DNA from: Dethiobacter alkaliphilus AHT 1 | GTDB lineage: Bacteria; Bacillota; Dethiobacteria; Dethiobacterales; Dethiobacteraceae | Assembly (NCBI RefSeq): GCF_000174415.1 | Contig: NZ_ACJM01000004.1 | Span: 62,001-126,000, forward strand | Direction of reading: 5' to 3' | Length of the DNA: 64,000 bases | Shown: positions 7,293-15,856 of the stretch, one piece after another | How the letters are laid out: every line of letters begins with the position of its first letter | How positions within the stretch are numbered: position 1 is the stretch's first letter | Made by a program: the position numbers and the translations under genes | The notes under the pieces: generated by a model | Databases searched by the model: none | Told to the model about the DNA's origin: nothing | The model's input: only the letters and a program-made list of their open reading frames with translations

Positions 7293-7673
7293 ATGAAGCC
7301 TATTCTAAAATGGCAGTACGACCAAATCATAAAAGAGCTGTTGCTGCTTCAGGAACATCAGACCGACCCTACCTGTCCCTGCCAATCGGACGGAGAAATG
7401 TGTGTGCGCAAGCATCTTATGACCTTGGAAGCATATGCGCAGGAGACCATACCCATGGAGGATAACGAAGAATTCAAAGACAAGCTGCAGATGCTTGCCG
7501 GCGAAGCTAAAGAATATCGCAAACAGGAAGAAGCAGCCCTGCGTGATGAGGATGTGCCTGTTTCCCTGGTAGAATGGACCAGAAACTGGCGCAAAGCATT
7601 TGAGGAACATAGCCTGGAACCCCAGGAAGAAGATGTGGCTCTAACAAATAAGAGTGATACAGAACAAGAGTAA
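7293..7673 (+). CDS. Hypothetical cytoplasmic protein with a Cys cluster
   Basis: About 126 residues. A GTG at 7287 is in frame, but AAAGGAGG lies only 4 nt before it and 10 nt before the ATG at 7293, so the ATG is preferred. The N-terminal third has CPCQSDGEMCVRKHL, a possible metal or disulfide site; the rest is helical, charged and acidic at the C-terminus. No family recognised. It is monocistronic and shares a bidirectional terminator with the hemerythrin operon. Confidence 0.75.
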   Translation: MKPILKWQYDQIIKELLLLQEHQTDPTCPCQSDGEMCVRKHLMTLEAYAQETIPMEDNEEFKDKLQMLAGEAKEYRKQEEAALRDEDVPVSLVEWTRNWRKAFEEHSLEPQEEDVALTNKSDTEQE

Positions 7674-7675
7674 AA

Positions 7676-7711
7676 AACCACGGGAGCTAATTTCCCGTGG
7701 TTCCTGTTTTT
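7676..7711. terminator. Bidirectional terminator between convergent genes
   Basis: ACCACGGGA / TCCCGTGGT stem with A residues on the left and CTGTTTTTTT on the right. It can serve the gene at 7293 and the hemerythrin operon; the 3' end of the hemerythrin gene overlaps it. Confidence 0.8.
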
Positions 7712-8262
7712 TTCTCCAGCTCTTCTAAAAGCGTCAGGTATTTCTGGATGGTTTTATTGTTTGTTGCTTCCTCTTCAAGCTTTTTGCATTCTTCATCCAA
7801 CCGCTTTAAAGTAGCCGGGGTAAGGTTTTTTTCGGCATATACAAAGGCCACATTATCCTCTTTGTCGATATGACGGTGGAGCAGATGTGTATAGGAGATG
7901 GCATTGGCAATGATATCGAGCCTGGATTCATCATCGCCGTTTTGCACTCTTTGCACCGCCGCTTCCAGTTCCTGCATATGCAGCCGGCCCATGTCATGTT
8001 CAATATTCATGCCGAACTTAACCAGCTTTTCAGCCACCGTACCCAACTCTTCCATCATCATTTCGAAGAGCAACGTTTCTTCTTTGCCATGATGATGCTT
8101 ATCCGCGTAGTTGCGCACAAAGTCAATGATTTTATAGAAGTCTTGATAGTCAACATCGTCTTCTTTTAGGACCTTGTAGCAGTACTTACGGATTACCGCC
8201 AACATTCTTTTAATGTTCTTATGCTCTTCTACCATTAACTCAATACAGTTCACCGGCACCAT
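7687..8262 (-). CDS. Hemerythrin HHE domain protein
   Basis: The 191-residue four-helix protein carries the di-iron ligand pattern of the HHE family: VEEHKNIKRML near the N-terminus, KHHHGKEETLLFEMM (about 57-70), NIEHDMGRLH (about 88) and LLHRHIDKEDNVAF (about 128-141). Such proteins bind O2 or NO or repair iron-sulfur centres. The ATG at 8262 is very close to AAAGGA; a GTG at 8253 is a possible alternative start. It is the last gene of a three-gene operon with the 210-residue unknown protein and the DUF1858 protein. Confidence 0.9.
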   Translation of the reverse strand: MVPVNCIELMVEEHKNIKRMLAVIRKYCYKVLKEDDVDYQDFYKIIDFVRNYADKHHHGKEETLLFEMMMEELGTVAEKLVKFGMNIEHDMGRLHMQELEAAVQRVQNGDDESRLDIIANAISYTHLLHRHIDKEDNVAFVYAEKNLTPATLKRLDEECKKLEEEATNNKTIQKYLTLLEELEKKTGTTGN

Positions 8263-8266
8263 CCTT

Positions 8267-8899
8267 TCACTGCTTACTTGTGATTCTGTTTACACCATCC
8301 TGATCCTTTTCATAGGTAAAGTCAGCATTTAGCGTATTAACGAAAGCTGCAACCCAGGCTTCCCTGAGGGTATAGAAGTTTTGCACATCGCCGCCTGCCT
8401 GCCGCCAGTACTCTTCATGCAGGCATCTGGTGGTCCGCCATGAAAACTCATTGTCGGTACTGGTCAACACCTCATTTACCCGGTCACAGGGCATACCCTC
8501 CAATATGAAATCGTTTAAGGCATTAAAAACTTCCTCGGGAGAAGTAACATTTTGCCTGTATTCACGGGCCGCATCTTCTCCCTGGCGCTTAAAAATATCA
8601 ATCAGCTCTGCCTGACTGAAAATATTTTCATCCAATAATCTGGTTACCAGTGCGGCCTGCCTTAATTCAGCGGCGGCAATCCGTCCCTGTAGCCAACCGT
8701 GAATATTGGAGGTGTCAATGATTTCTTCCAAAGGTTGATTCCCCGTGGGATGGCCATACTGAGCATAAATATGCTGCAGCCAATCCTCTACAGCAGGGCG
8801 TTTTTCTTTGGCCCGGGTAGCAATCTCCTGTTCAATATTTTCAAACCAAAGGATTTTATTGTAGAGCCAATAATGTATTTTTCCCAACGTCAAGCTCAT
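8267..8899 (-). CDS. Hypothetical protein in the hemerythrin operon
   Basis: The 210-residue soluble protein is rich in Trp, Glu and Arg and predicted helical. Features visible are a KIHYWLYNKILWFENIEQEI start, a central segment with RQGEDAAREYR, and TTRCLHEEYWRQAGGD followed by FYTLREAWVAAF. I do not recognise the family. It lies 4 bp before the hemerythrin gene and 13 bp after the DUF1858 gene, so the three are probably co-transcribed. A role in redox or iron metabolism is inferred from context only. Confidence 0.8.
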   Translation of the reverse strand: MSLTLGKIHYWLYNKILWFENIEQEIATRAKEKRPAVEDWLQHIYAQYGHPTGNQPLEEIIDTSNIHGWLQGRIAAAELRQAALVTRLLDENIFSQAELIDIFKRQGEDAAREYRQNVTSPEEVFNALNDFILEGMPCDRVNEVLTSTDNEFSWRTTRCLHEEYWRQAGGDVQNFYTLREAWVAAFVNTLNADFTYEKDQDGVNRITSKQ

Positions 8900-8912
8900 C
8901 TTTTATCCTGCC

Positions 8913-9107
8913 TTATTCCAGATCTTTGTTTAACGCATCCAACAGTTCATCCAAACTGATACCATGGACCTGAGAAGCCTCTTCCAGGGTTTCTGCCTGA
9001 GCAGACGGGCAGCCCACACAGCCCATACCAAATTGCATTAGCGTTTTTGCCGCCTCAGGGTTAACTTTCAGCACCTCAGCGATGGTCATTTCTTTTTTAA
9101 CTTTCAT
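8913..9107 (-). CDS. DUF1858 redox disulfide protein
   Basis: The 64-residue protein starts at the ATG at 9107 behind AGGAGGCAGAAA. It matches the DUF1858 / hybrid-cluster-associated redox disulfide family: TIAEVLKVNPEAAKTLMQFG, then MGCVGCPSAQAETLEEA with the CxxC pair. Such domains often accompany hcp and hemerythrin genes. It is first in the operon with the genes at 8267 and 7687. Its biochemical role is unproven; a disulfide switch is likely. Confidence 0.9.
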   Translation of the reverse strand: MKVKKEMTIAEVLKVNPEAAKTLMQFGMGCVGCPSAQAETLEEASQVHGISLDELLDALNKDLE

Positions 9108-9221
9108 TTTTCTGCCTCCTTTTAGCTTTTTACACCTTAGTATTAATATCACAATTTTTGCCCGGGAAAATACCTTCGGGTTCATTATACAATCACTGCG
9201 CCATAAACTCTTTACAATAAA

Positions 9222-9252
9222 ATTAAACCACGGTTGCCCGTGGTTTTAATTT
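9222..9252 (-). terminator. Terminator after the symporter gene
   Basis: AAACCACGG / CCGTGGTTT stem with short loop, extended by AAAATT / AATTTT, between the putP-like stop at 9259 and the DUF1858 gene region. Confidence 0.7.
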
Positions 9253-9258
9253 TTTCGT

Positions 9259-10767
9259 TTAGTTTTCGCGTACAACCTGCTGTGCCCGGTCAAATTCTTC
9301 CAGTACCTCCGCTGCCGGTTCCTTATCCATCAAACTCACCACCACAATGGATATGGCAGAAAAGATAAATCCGGGGACAATCTCATACAGGGCTGAACCG
9401 GTGTACTGCCAGAGAATTACGGTAACGCCGCCCACAATCATACCCACCAGGGCGCCGTTTTTGGTCATCCTGCGCCAAAACAGTGAAAACAGAACAGCAG
9501 GGCCAAAGGAAGCACCAAAGCCGGCCCAGGCATAGGCCACCAGTTCCAACACCTGCCCGCCGCCAAAAGCCAGAACTAAAGCCAAAGCGGCAATAATCAG
9601 CACTGCAAACCGGCCTACCCAGATTAGTTCCTGTTGGGAAGCATCTCTTTTAAAGAAGGTGTGGTAGAAATCCTCCGTCAGCGCACTGGACGACACCAGA
9701 AGCTGTGAGTCAATGGTACTCATAATAGCTGCCAGCACTGCTGCCAACAATACTCCTGCAATCCAGGGATTAAAGACAAGCTGCACCACTTCCATAAAGA
9801 CCCATTCCGGATCGGCCAGCGCATTGCCGGGGCCAAAAGCAGCAATCCCTACAAAGCCCGCCAGCACCGCACCATAGAGCGTAAACACAACCCAGATCAT
9901 AGAAATCAGTCGTGATGTTTTAATGTCTTTTAATGATTTAATGGCCATAAAACGCACCAGGATATGGGGTTGTCCAAAATAACCCAAACCCCAGGCCATG
10001 GCTGAAATAATGCCTACTGCGGTCAGCGATCCCGCAGAACTCCATACACCCCCGCCTTCCGCTGCATATGTCACATCGGCAGCAACATCCAAAAGATCCG
10101 GATTGGCATTGTAAATTGTACTCAACACCGCATCCAGTCCACCTAAATGCCTCACGGTTAAAACAGGGGCAATAATCAGAGCAAAAAACATCAGGCCCCC
10201 CTGGAAGAAGTCACTCCAGCTAACAGCAAAGAATCCGCCCATAAAAGTATAAGCCACGATGACAAAAGCACCGATTAATAAAGCAGTGGTATAATCCATG
10301 CCAAAAGTTGCTTCAAAAAGCTTGCCGCCGGCTACCAGGCCGGAAGCGGTATAAAATAAAAAGAAAATCAGGATAAATAACGCAGAAATAATACGCAGCA
10401 CATTGCTGGTGTCTTTAAAACGATGAGCAAAATATTCAGATAACGTGATTGAATCGCCGAAAACTTCCGTGTAGCAGCGCAACCGCTTGGCCACATACTG
10501 CCAGTTTAGCATGGTTCCTGTAGCCAGTCCGATGGAAATCCAGATACTCCATGTACCAAGGCCTGAGGCATAGGCGGCGCCGGGCAGGCCCAACAGCAGC
10601 CAGCCGCTCATATCGCTGGCCTGGGCAGACAGGGCCACAACCCATTTGTTTAATCCCCGACCGGCAATCATGTAGTCGGATAAGGTATGCGTCATACGAT
10701 AAGTAATAATGCCAACAATAAGCATACCGGTTAAATAGAATAAGAACGTTACATATGTCGGGTTCAC
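9259..10767 (-). CDS. putP: Sodium:solute symporter, PutP-like (Na+/proline)
   Basis: The 502-residue membrane protein of the SSS family has about 13 transmembrane segments. Family features include MIAGRGLNKWVVALSAQASD near helix 2, LGYFGQPHILVRFMAI, and ILAAIMSTIDSQLLVSSSALTED-type sequence in the second half. It imports proline or a similar solute with Na+. The start is a GTG whose first three bases overlap the TGA of the 36-residue upstream gene (GTGA), so translation is likely coupled. The substrate is inferred from similarity to PutP. A terminator follows. Confidence 0.92.
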   Translation of the reverse strand: MNPTYVTFLFYLTGMLIVGIITYRMTHTLSDYMIAGRGLNKWVVALSAQASDMSGWLLLGLPGAAYASGLGTWSIWISIGLATGTMLNWQYVAKRLRCYTEVFGDSITLSEYFAHRFKDTSNVLRIISALFILIFFLFYTASGLVAGGKLFEATFGMDYTTALLIGAFVIVAYTFMGGFFAVSWSDFFQGGLMFFALIIAPVLTVRHLGGLDAVLSTIYNANPDLLDVAADVTYAAEGGGVWSSAGSLTAVGIISAMAWGLGYFGQPHILVRFMAIKSLKDIKTSRLISMIWVVFTLYGAVLAGFVGIAAFGPGNALADPEWVFMEVVQLVFNPWIAGVLLAAVLAAIMSTIDSQLLVSSSALTEDFYHTFFKRDASQQELIWVGRFAVLIIAALALVLAFGGGQVLELVAYAWAGFGASFGPAVLFSLFWRRMTKNGALVGMIVGGVTVILWQYTGSALYEIVPGFIFSAISIVVVSLMDKEPAAEVLEEFDRAQQVVREN

Positions 10768-10874
10768 TGGGAGTCCCTCCCTTCTTTAATGTAGCTTAGG
10801 ATTGCCCAGACAATCAGTAAGGGCATGGGAACCAGAAGCCAAAACCAGGTTGCAGGTGTTAGACTAATCTCCAT
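10764..10874 (-). CDS. Small accessory protein of the symporter
   Basis: A 36-residue single-span membrane peptide: MEISLTPATWFWLLVPMPLL followed by IVWAILSYIKEGRDSQ. GGGAGATGG precedes the ATG. Its stop overlaps the GTG start of the symporter gene. Short one-helix proteins encoded just before SSS-family symporters are a known family of symporter small accessory proteins. It probably assists folding or gating of the adjacent transporter. Confidence 0.85.
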   Translation of the reverse strand: MEISLTPATWFWLLVPMPLLIVWAILSYIKEGRDSQ

Positions 10875-11004
10875 AAGCAACCATCTCCCTTCTTTTTTTT
10901 ATATTCGTCCCATACTGTTATAGGCTTCACATGGGAACACTAAGGTGTTTATTTAGACAAATATCATCTTTTCCCTTTAATTGCTCTGATTTTTATATTG
11001 AACT

Positions 11005-11038
11005 GCAAAGGGAACTGAGTAACCTCAGTTCCCTTTGC
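11005..11038. terminator. Long perfect hairpin, likely bidirectional terminator
   Basis: GCAAAGGGAACTGAG / CTCAGTTCCCTTTGC, a 15-bp perfect stem with a TAAC loop, 40 bp past the stop of the ATP-grasp gene at 11079. The T run on either side is weak. The rest of 10875-11078 shows no gene. Confidence 0.6.
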
Positions 11039-11078
11039 CTGGCTCGGCTATATCCGATGACTTATTTAGTTGATTCTG

Positions 11079-12443
11079 CTAAAATCCCGCTAAATATTTA
11101 CCATACTCCAGAGGATTAATAAAAGCCCTTTTTATAACTTTTTCCCCGTAAACAGTATAGAGGGTATCCTTTCCCGGCTTGGCGTTACATTCAATAAACC
11201 AAATATTTAGTTCTTTGTCGAAGGCAAAGTCTATTCCGATTTCGCCAAAAGCACAGTATGCTTTTTCTATACCCTGAAAGCATGTGGTGAGAAAAGCTAT
11301 GGTTTTTTTCAGCAACTCTTCTTTTTTGCTCTCATTAACCAGCAGAAGTTTTTCAGTGAGGAAATCATTCCATTTATAAGTTTTGGCACCCGTCCTGGTG
11401 TTTGTTATGGGATACCCCGCCCGGCTCATGCGTACAGGCAAAACGCCAATTTCCATCTCACCCCGGCCGTTTCTCTGTACCAAGGCCCGCAGGTCCACAT
11501 TGCAATTTTCCACCTGCAATACTTCAATGGCAGCTTGAATTATTACCTTATTGCTACTCAATAAAGAGTTCAGGCCGTAGAGCAGGTTTTTGAAAGAATT
11601 ATACGTCATGGTTACTAAATTATCTTTGTAGTAGCTCAATTCAAACATACCAAAGGCAAGCCTCTTTACCCGGAAAACGCCACGACCGTTATTGGAGGAA
11701 CTTTCTTTAACATAAACAGCTGAATAAGCATCGAGCATTATGTGCAGGTCTTCTGGTGTTTCGTATAATTCGGTATGAGGTAAATAACGCGCTATCTCTT
11801 CCTGAACGGCAAGCTTATTATAAACATCCCATTTGTCAAAAAAGTACCTGGGATTAATGTTTATTGAATTGCTGTGGGTATTCAGGTGCTCCCGGATTTT
11901 ATCGGATTTCAGCTTTTGTGATTTAAGTGCACCGCCGCCCCTGTCGTACAGTACATCAGGGTAAGGAAAATTCTTCTTCAACCACCTGCAGGTCTTTTTA
12001 TCGTAGTAAGTGCCCCGGATATGCTTTTGTGCAAAGTCTACATCTTTTATTGAGAAAAAATAGAGAATGATTCTTGCTTCCTCATTAGCCCTCACCAACT
12101 CTGTCAGCCTAAAGATCGGGTCTTGCAAATTAGCTTTTCGTACCTGTCCAACGCTTGTAAAAACACCGATTACCGGTCCCAGGGACAATTTATTATTTTC
12201 TACAATCAGGTTGGTGGTAATTTGGTGGGAAAGACCACATTTTCCTGCCAGGTTCTTTGATATTGCTATGGTATTTGTTGTGCTATTTCTGTGGCAATTA
12301 ATCTCCTGCTCAAAAATTCCTGCCTTTATAGACAAAGGATAATCATTTTTTAGTAAGTTATAAACTGTGTCTGGTACTGTAACAATTGTATCGTCGAGTC
12401 TATCTGTCACATAAATTGTCACCGTTTGGGGTTTAATGCTCAC
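11079..12443 (-). CDS. YheC/YheD family ATP-grasp protein (spore coat-associated)
   Basis: About 454 residues. GGAGG lies 8 nt before a GTG at 12443, preferred over an in-frame ATG at 12458 that lacks a ribosome site. The N-terminal 105 residues form a beta-rich domain (VPDTVYNLLKNDYPLSIKAG), then LGPVIGVFTS opens the second part. The ATP-grasp region has PDVLYDRGG, YVKESSSNNGRGVFRVKR (nucleotide loop), QAAIEVLQVENCNVDLRALV and the Mg-binding FIECNAKPGKDTLY. The B. subtilis relatives YheC and YheD are associated with the endospore coat; the ligated substrate is unknown. Five more domains of this kind lie at 19-25 kb. Confidence 0.88.
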   Translation of the reverse strand: MSIKPQTVTIYVTDRLDDTIVTVPDTVYNLLKNDYPLSIKAGIFEQEINCHRNSTTNTIAISKNLAGKCGLSHQITTNLIVENNKLSLGPVIGVFTSVGQVRKANLQDPIFRLTELVRANEEARIILYFFSIKDVDFAQKHIRGTYYDKKTCRWLKKNFPYPDVLYDRGGGALKSQKLKSDKIREHLNTHSNSININPRYFFDKWDVYNKLAVQEEIARYLPHTELYETPEDLHIMLDAYSAVYVKESSSNNGRGVFRVKRLAFGMFELSYYKDNLVTMTYNSFKNLLYGLNSLLSSNKVIIQAAIEVLQVENCNVDLRALVQRNGRGEMEIGVLPVRMSRAGYPITNTRTGAKTYKWNDFLTEKLLLVNESKKEELLKKTIAFLTTCFQGIEKAYCAFGEIGIDFAFDKELNIWFIECNAKPGKDTLYTVYGEKVIKRAFINPLEYGKYLAGF

Positions 12444-12560
12444 AAAGATATCCTCCATCCCTCTATTAACTGCATTACTAACTTCAATACTACTTTATTC
12501 CCACCAGTATAATTTAGTGATGAAACCTCTGGTATAGCAATCTAATTGCCAGGTTTTAAC

Positions 12561-12600
12561 AAAGATTGACCCAGGCCTGAGGCTTGGGTCAATCTTTTTC
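12561..12600. terminator. Bidirectional terminator
   Basis: AAAGATTGACCCA / TGGGTCAATCTTT stem around GGCCTGAGGCT, with AT-rich flanks. It lies between the SCP2 gene (minus, ends 12604) and the region upstream of the ATP-grasp gene. Confidence 0.85.
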
Positions 12601-12603
12601 GGG

Positions 12604-12954
12604 TCAAAAAATTTCCGGCACATCCCTGTAATGCTTTTTCAGAATGGACTGCAGTTTCTGCAGCTGTTTACGGTCTCCCTGTATTTTTACTTTTCCGGTC
12701 AGCAAAGCCACTGTCGGATTCATCTTTCCCTGCATTAAATCCCGGAAGTCTTTGACAGATATTTTTATAGTACAGGTAGCTGCAAAGGGTGTCCCCTCTG
12801 CCCACTTGCTTTTTCCTGCTGTGATTTTTAACTGGTAAGTTTCTGTCTGAGTATTTTTTAGTTCCAACTGAAATACGGCATTCATATCGGTCAAATCATC
12901 AGAAATTTCATCTAATATCTCCATTACCTGTGGCAGAAAATCAGTAACATCCAC
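12604..12954 (-). CDS. SCP2 sterol-binding domain protein
   Basis: About 116 residues. The start is placed at a GTG at 12954 behind GGGAGGGCTATAC; an ATG at 12987 is in frame but lacks a site. The protein has the SCP2 fold pattern: FQLELKNTQTETYQLKITAG, then ATCTIKISVKDFRDLMQGK and NPTVALLTGKVKIQGDRKQL. Such domains bind lipids or acyl-CoA in a hydrophobic tunnel. It is monocistronic, so the partner is unknown. Confidence 0.85.
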   Translation of the reverse strand: MDVTDFLPQVMEILDEISDDLTDMNAVFQLELKNTQTETYQLKITAGKSKWAEGTPFAATCTIKISVKDFRDLMQGKMNPTVALLTGKVKIQGDRKQLQKLQSILKKHYRDVPEIF

Positions 12955-13115
12955 GTATAGCCCTCCCATTATAATTGGCTGCATCAATCTTTATATCTTA
13001 TGTCCCCTGTGATATATTTGTTATTTTTTTGTTTCGTGATTCCAGACACGGAGCTTTTTTGCTTTCTGTGATAATAAACTCACAACAAACAATATATGCA
13101 AGGAGGATTTCAAAA

Positions 13116-13175
13116 ATGAGTACCTGCCGTACTTGTGATGCTGCCAACGTCGCTCCTGGATGCAGGCAACAATGA
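13116..13175 (+). CDS. 19-residue cysteine-containing peptide
   Basis: AAGGAGG lies 9 nt before an ATG that opens MSTCRTCDAANVAPGCRQQ, then TGA. A strong terminator starts at the stop codon. Strong initiation signals and a tight terminator argue that this tiny gene is expressed on its own. It has three Cys (CxxC then one more). I know no matching family. It could be a metal- or redox-sensing leader peptide, a signal peptide or a structural spore peptide; all are speculation. Confidence 0.55.
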   Translation: MSTCRTCDAANVAPGCRQQ

Positions 13176-13205
13176 ACCCGCGGACGTGGGTCCGCGGGTT
13201 TCTGA
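13175..13205 (+). terminator. Terminator of the 19-residue peptide gene
   Basis: AACCCGCGGA / TCCGCGGGTT, 10-bp GC-rich stem with CGTGGG loop, then TCTG. No long T run. Confidence 0.75.
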
Positions 13206-13237
13206 CTATCAGGAGGTGTCTCTAATCAGCTAACGGG

Positions 13238-15763
13238 TTAATTAACCATGTTTAACACTTTTTCTACAAACACCTGTACTACATCACTGTCTAACTGGGT
13301 CCCCGCTTTTGCTTTAAGCTCTGCTGCCGCATCCTCTGCCGGCACGGGCTTTTTATAATGCCCTTCCCCGGTCATGGCAGCAAAAGTATCGGCCACACCA
13401 AGTATTTTGGCTTCCAGAGGAATATCAGGCCCCTTGAGGCCTTTAGGATAACCGGAGCCGTCAACGCGTTCGTGATGGGCCAGAACAAAACCTGCAATAT
13501 CGGCAGTTTCATTATACGAACTGAGAATTCGGTAACCTACTTCCGGATGACGCTTTATTTCACGCCATTCTTCTTCTGTTAACTCTCCCGACTTACTCAG
13601 AATACTGCCGGGAATTGAAATTTTCCCTACATCGTGCATGTAACCGGTGGTTTCCAGCTGTTTAATTTTTTCCTGAGAGAACCCCATGGCCTTTCCTGTA
13701 AGACTGCACAGCTGTGCAACTCTTTGCGCATGCAATTTCTCTCTGGGAGCTGCCACATGCAGCGTGTCCACAATCTTTGCGATAATCTCTCCCACAACTT
13801 TCTGACTTTCCAGTAATTTATTTTTGTACATATCGTCTTCGGCGCTTTTTAATATATCCAGAATGTCTGCTTCGGGAGTAACTTTACTATGAGAGCCGAA
13901 AGAAATGGACAGATTTATGGGAACCAGCTCAATCTGGTCCATGGCGTTTTTGATTCTTTTAATAATTCTCTTAGCGTCCTCCTGGCTGGCATTGGGCAGG
14001 AGGATAACAAATTCATCACCGCCCCAACGGGCAATTATATCATCGGCGCGGCAGGCTTCCTGCAGGATTGCTGCCGCCTGCTTTAATAAATCGTCTCCTA
14101 TCAGATGGCCAAAAGCGTCATTAGTTAATTTTAAGCCGTTAACATCCCCCACAATAATTGTCAGGGGGTAATTACGCGGCGTATCCAACCGGTCCAGCTG
14201 TTCTTCAAAGAAACGGCGGTTATATAAACCGGTCAGACTGTCATGGTAGCTAAGATACGCAATTCTTTCCTGCTTTTGCTTCTCCTCTGAAAAATCCCTG
14301 AAAACCAGGATAACACCCAGAATATCGCCATCGTCGTTTCTGATGGGAGCAGCACTGTCTGCAATGTGGACTTCCCTGCCATCTTTGGTAATCAACATTG
14401 TTTCACTGTCAAGCTCACATATTTCACCCGACTGCAGCACGCATTGGACAGGATCTTCGCAGGCCTCCCGCGTAACGCCGTGGACAATATGAAAAACTTC
14501 CTGCAGGGGCCTGCCGCACGCGTCAGCCGCAGCCCAGCCGGTTAATTTTTCAGCCACAGTGTTTATGTCGGTTATTGCTCCGAATTTATCCGTGGTGATT
14601 ACTGCGTCACCGATGGAGCGCAGCGTAACTCTCAGACGCTCCTTTTCCTCATAAATGGACTGTTCGGCACGCTTCAGGTTTGTAATGTCCTGAACCGTAC
14701 CATAAGACCTAAGCGGCCTGCCCTGTAAATCATAATCTGTCCGTCCAATCTCATTAACCCACTTAACCCTGCCGTCAGGCATCAGTAAACGGTGGGTTAT
14801 TTCATAAGGTGTCTTGTTCTTAACCGATTCCTTGTAGGCCTGATCCACCAGGTCCCGGTCATCAGGATGAATAAACTCCAAAAACGCTTCATAGGAAGCG
14901 GCAAAATTTTCAGGGTTGACCTCAAAAATTTTATATATTCCCTCTGACCAGGACAGATGGTCTGTAGCAAGATCCAAATCCCAACTGCCCATGCGCGCAA
15001 TAGCATGGGCGTCCTTTAGGTTTTTCTCACTGCGGCGCAGTATTCTCTTTTTTTCCGAATAGTCGCGGGCAACCACAATATATTTCTTTTCATTTAACAG
15101 GCCCTGCCGGAACATTATCTCTGCCTCATACCACCATTGGGCCCCTGATAAAGGCAGTTTATATTCAACGCGTTGTTTTTGCCCGGAATCAAAAGCCCGG
15201 GCAAAGGCTTCAACAAATTCCGCCGCAAGTTCGCCATCAACTATCTCATGAATATTTTTGCCGATGATTTCTTCCCGGGGCATAAAAAGATAACAATCAT
15301 CCGCGGCATAAATATTGATAAACTCATACTCCTCATTAAGCACAAAAATAACATCATTGAAAGCAGTATTTATGGTTTCCTGTTCCTCAAGCTTCTCCAT
15401 CTCCGAGGTTATGTCTCTCACCTGGGTAAAAAAATAATATTTTTGCGGCGAGTAGGCCCGGATGTGAAACCAGCGGCTTAACGAAGGGCTATAGTATATA
15501 TGTTCATCGGAGATTTGCTGCAGTGCAACCCTGGCAAAGAACGAAACCCAGTTAAAATCCTGAAAGTAACCGCCGGGCAGAACCTCTGTTGCCCTCCGGC
15601 CAATAACCTTATCTGCTTTCAGGTTAGTCAGGCTTTCATAAGCGGGATTTAAAGCTATAAACTCATAATCACAGGGCCGGTCGTTTTCATCACAAACCAG
15701 CTTCTGATAAGCAAAACCATCAGCAGAATATTCAACCATAGTTTTCCACAGCGCACTATCCAT
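13238..15763 (-). CDS. PAS-PAS-PAS-PAS-GGDEF-HD-GYP signalling protein
   Basis: About 841 residues, cytoplasmic with no membrane span. The ATG at 15763 is 6 nt after GGGGTG. Four PAS-type sensors occupy about residues 1-115, 125-245, 255-365 and 375-490. A GGDEF domain (about 500-660) has an intact ARWGGDEFVILL, so it may make c-di-GMP. A C-terminal HD-GYP domain (about 670-841) has MHDVGKI, HHERVDGSGYPKG and VADTFAAMT, so it may degrade c-di-GMP. Which activity dominates cannot be told. It is a plausible link to the c-di-GMP riboswitch near 4.1 kb. Confidence 0.95.
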   Translation of the reverse strand: MDSALWKTMVEYSADGFAYQKLVCDENDRPCDYEFIALNPAYESLTNLKADKVIGRRATEVLPGGYFQDFNWVSFFARVALQQISDEHIYYSPSLSRWFHIRAYSPQKYYFFTQVRDITSEMEKLEEQETINTAFNDVIFVLNEEYEFINIYAADDCYLFMPREEIIGKNIHEIVDGELAAEFVEAFARAFDSGQKQRVEYKLPLSGAQWWYEAEIMFRQGLLNEKKYIVVARDYSEKKRILRRSEKNLKDAHAIARMGSWDLDLATDHLSWSEGIYKIFEVNPENFAASYEAFLEFIHPDDRDLVDQAYKESVKNKTPYEITHRLLMPDGRVKWVNEIGRTDYDLQGRPLRSYGTVQDITNLKRAEQSIYEEKERLRVTLRSIGDAVITTDKFGAITDINTVAEKLTGWAAADACGRPLQEVFHIVHGVTREACEDPVQCVLQSGEICELDSETMLITKDGREVHIADSAAPIRNDDGDILGVILVFRDFSEEKQKQERIAYLSYHDSLTGLYNRRFFEEQLDRLDTPRNYPLTIIVGDVNGLKLTNDAFGHLIGDDLLKQAAAILQEACRADDIIARWGGDEFVILLPNASQEDAKRIIKRIKNAMDQIELVPINLSISFGSHSKVTPEADILDILKSAEDDMYKNKLLESQKVVGEIIAKIVDTLHVAAPREKLHAQRVAQLCSLTGKAMGFSQEKIKQLETTGYMHDVGKISIPGSILSKSGELTEEEWREIKRHPEVGYRILSSYNETADIAGFVLAHHERVDGSGYPKGLKGPDIPLEAKILGVADTFAAMTGEGHYKKPVPAEDAAAELKAKAGTQLDSDVVQVFVEKVLNMVN

Positions 15764-15856
15764 ATATTTCACCCCGTAATAGTTATGCCTCTACTTTTCG
15801 CCCTCCTCCCCTGAAATAACCTTTATTGCCGACCAATATTAGTCAAATTGTAATAT

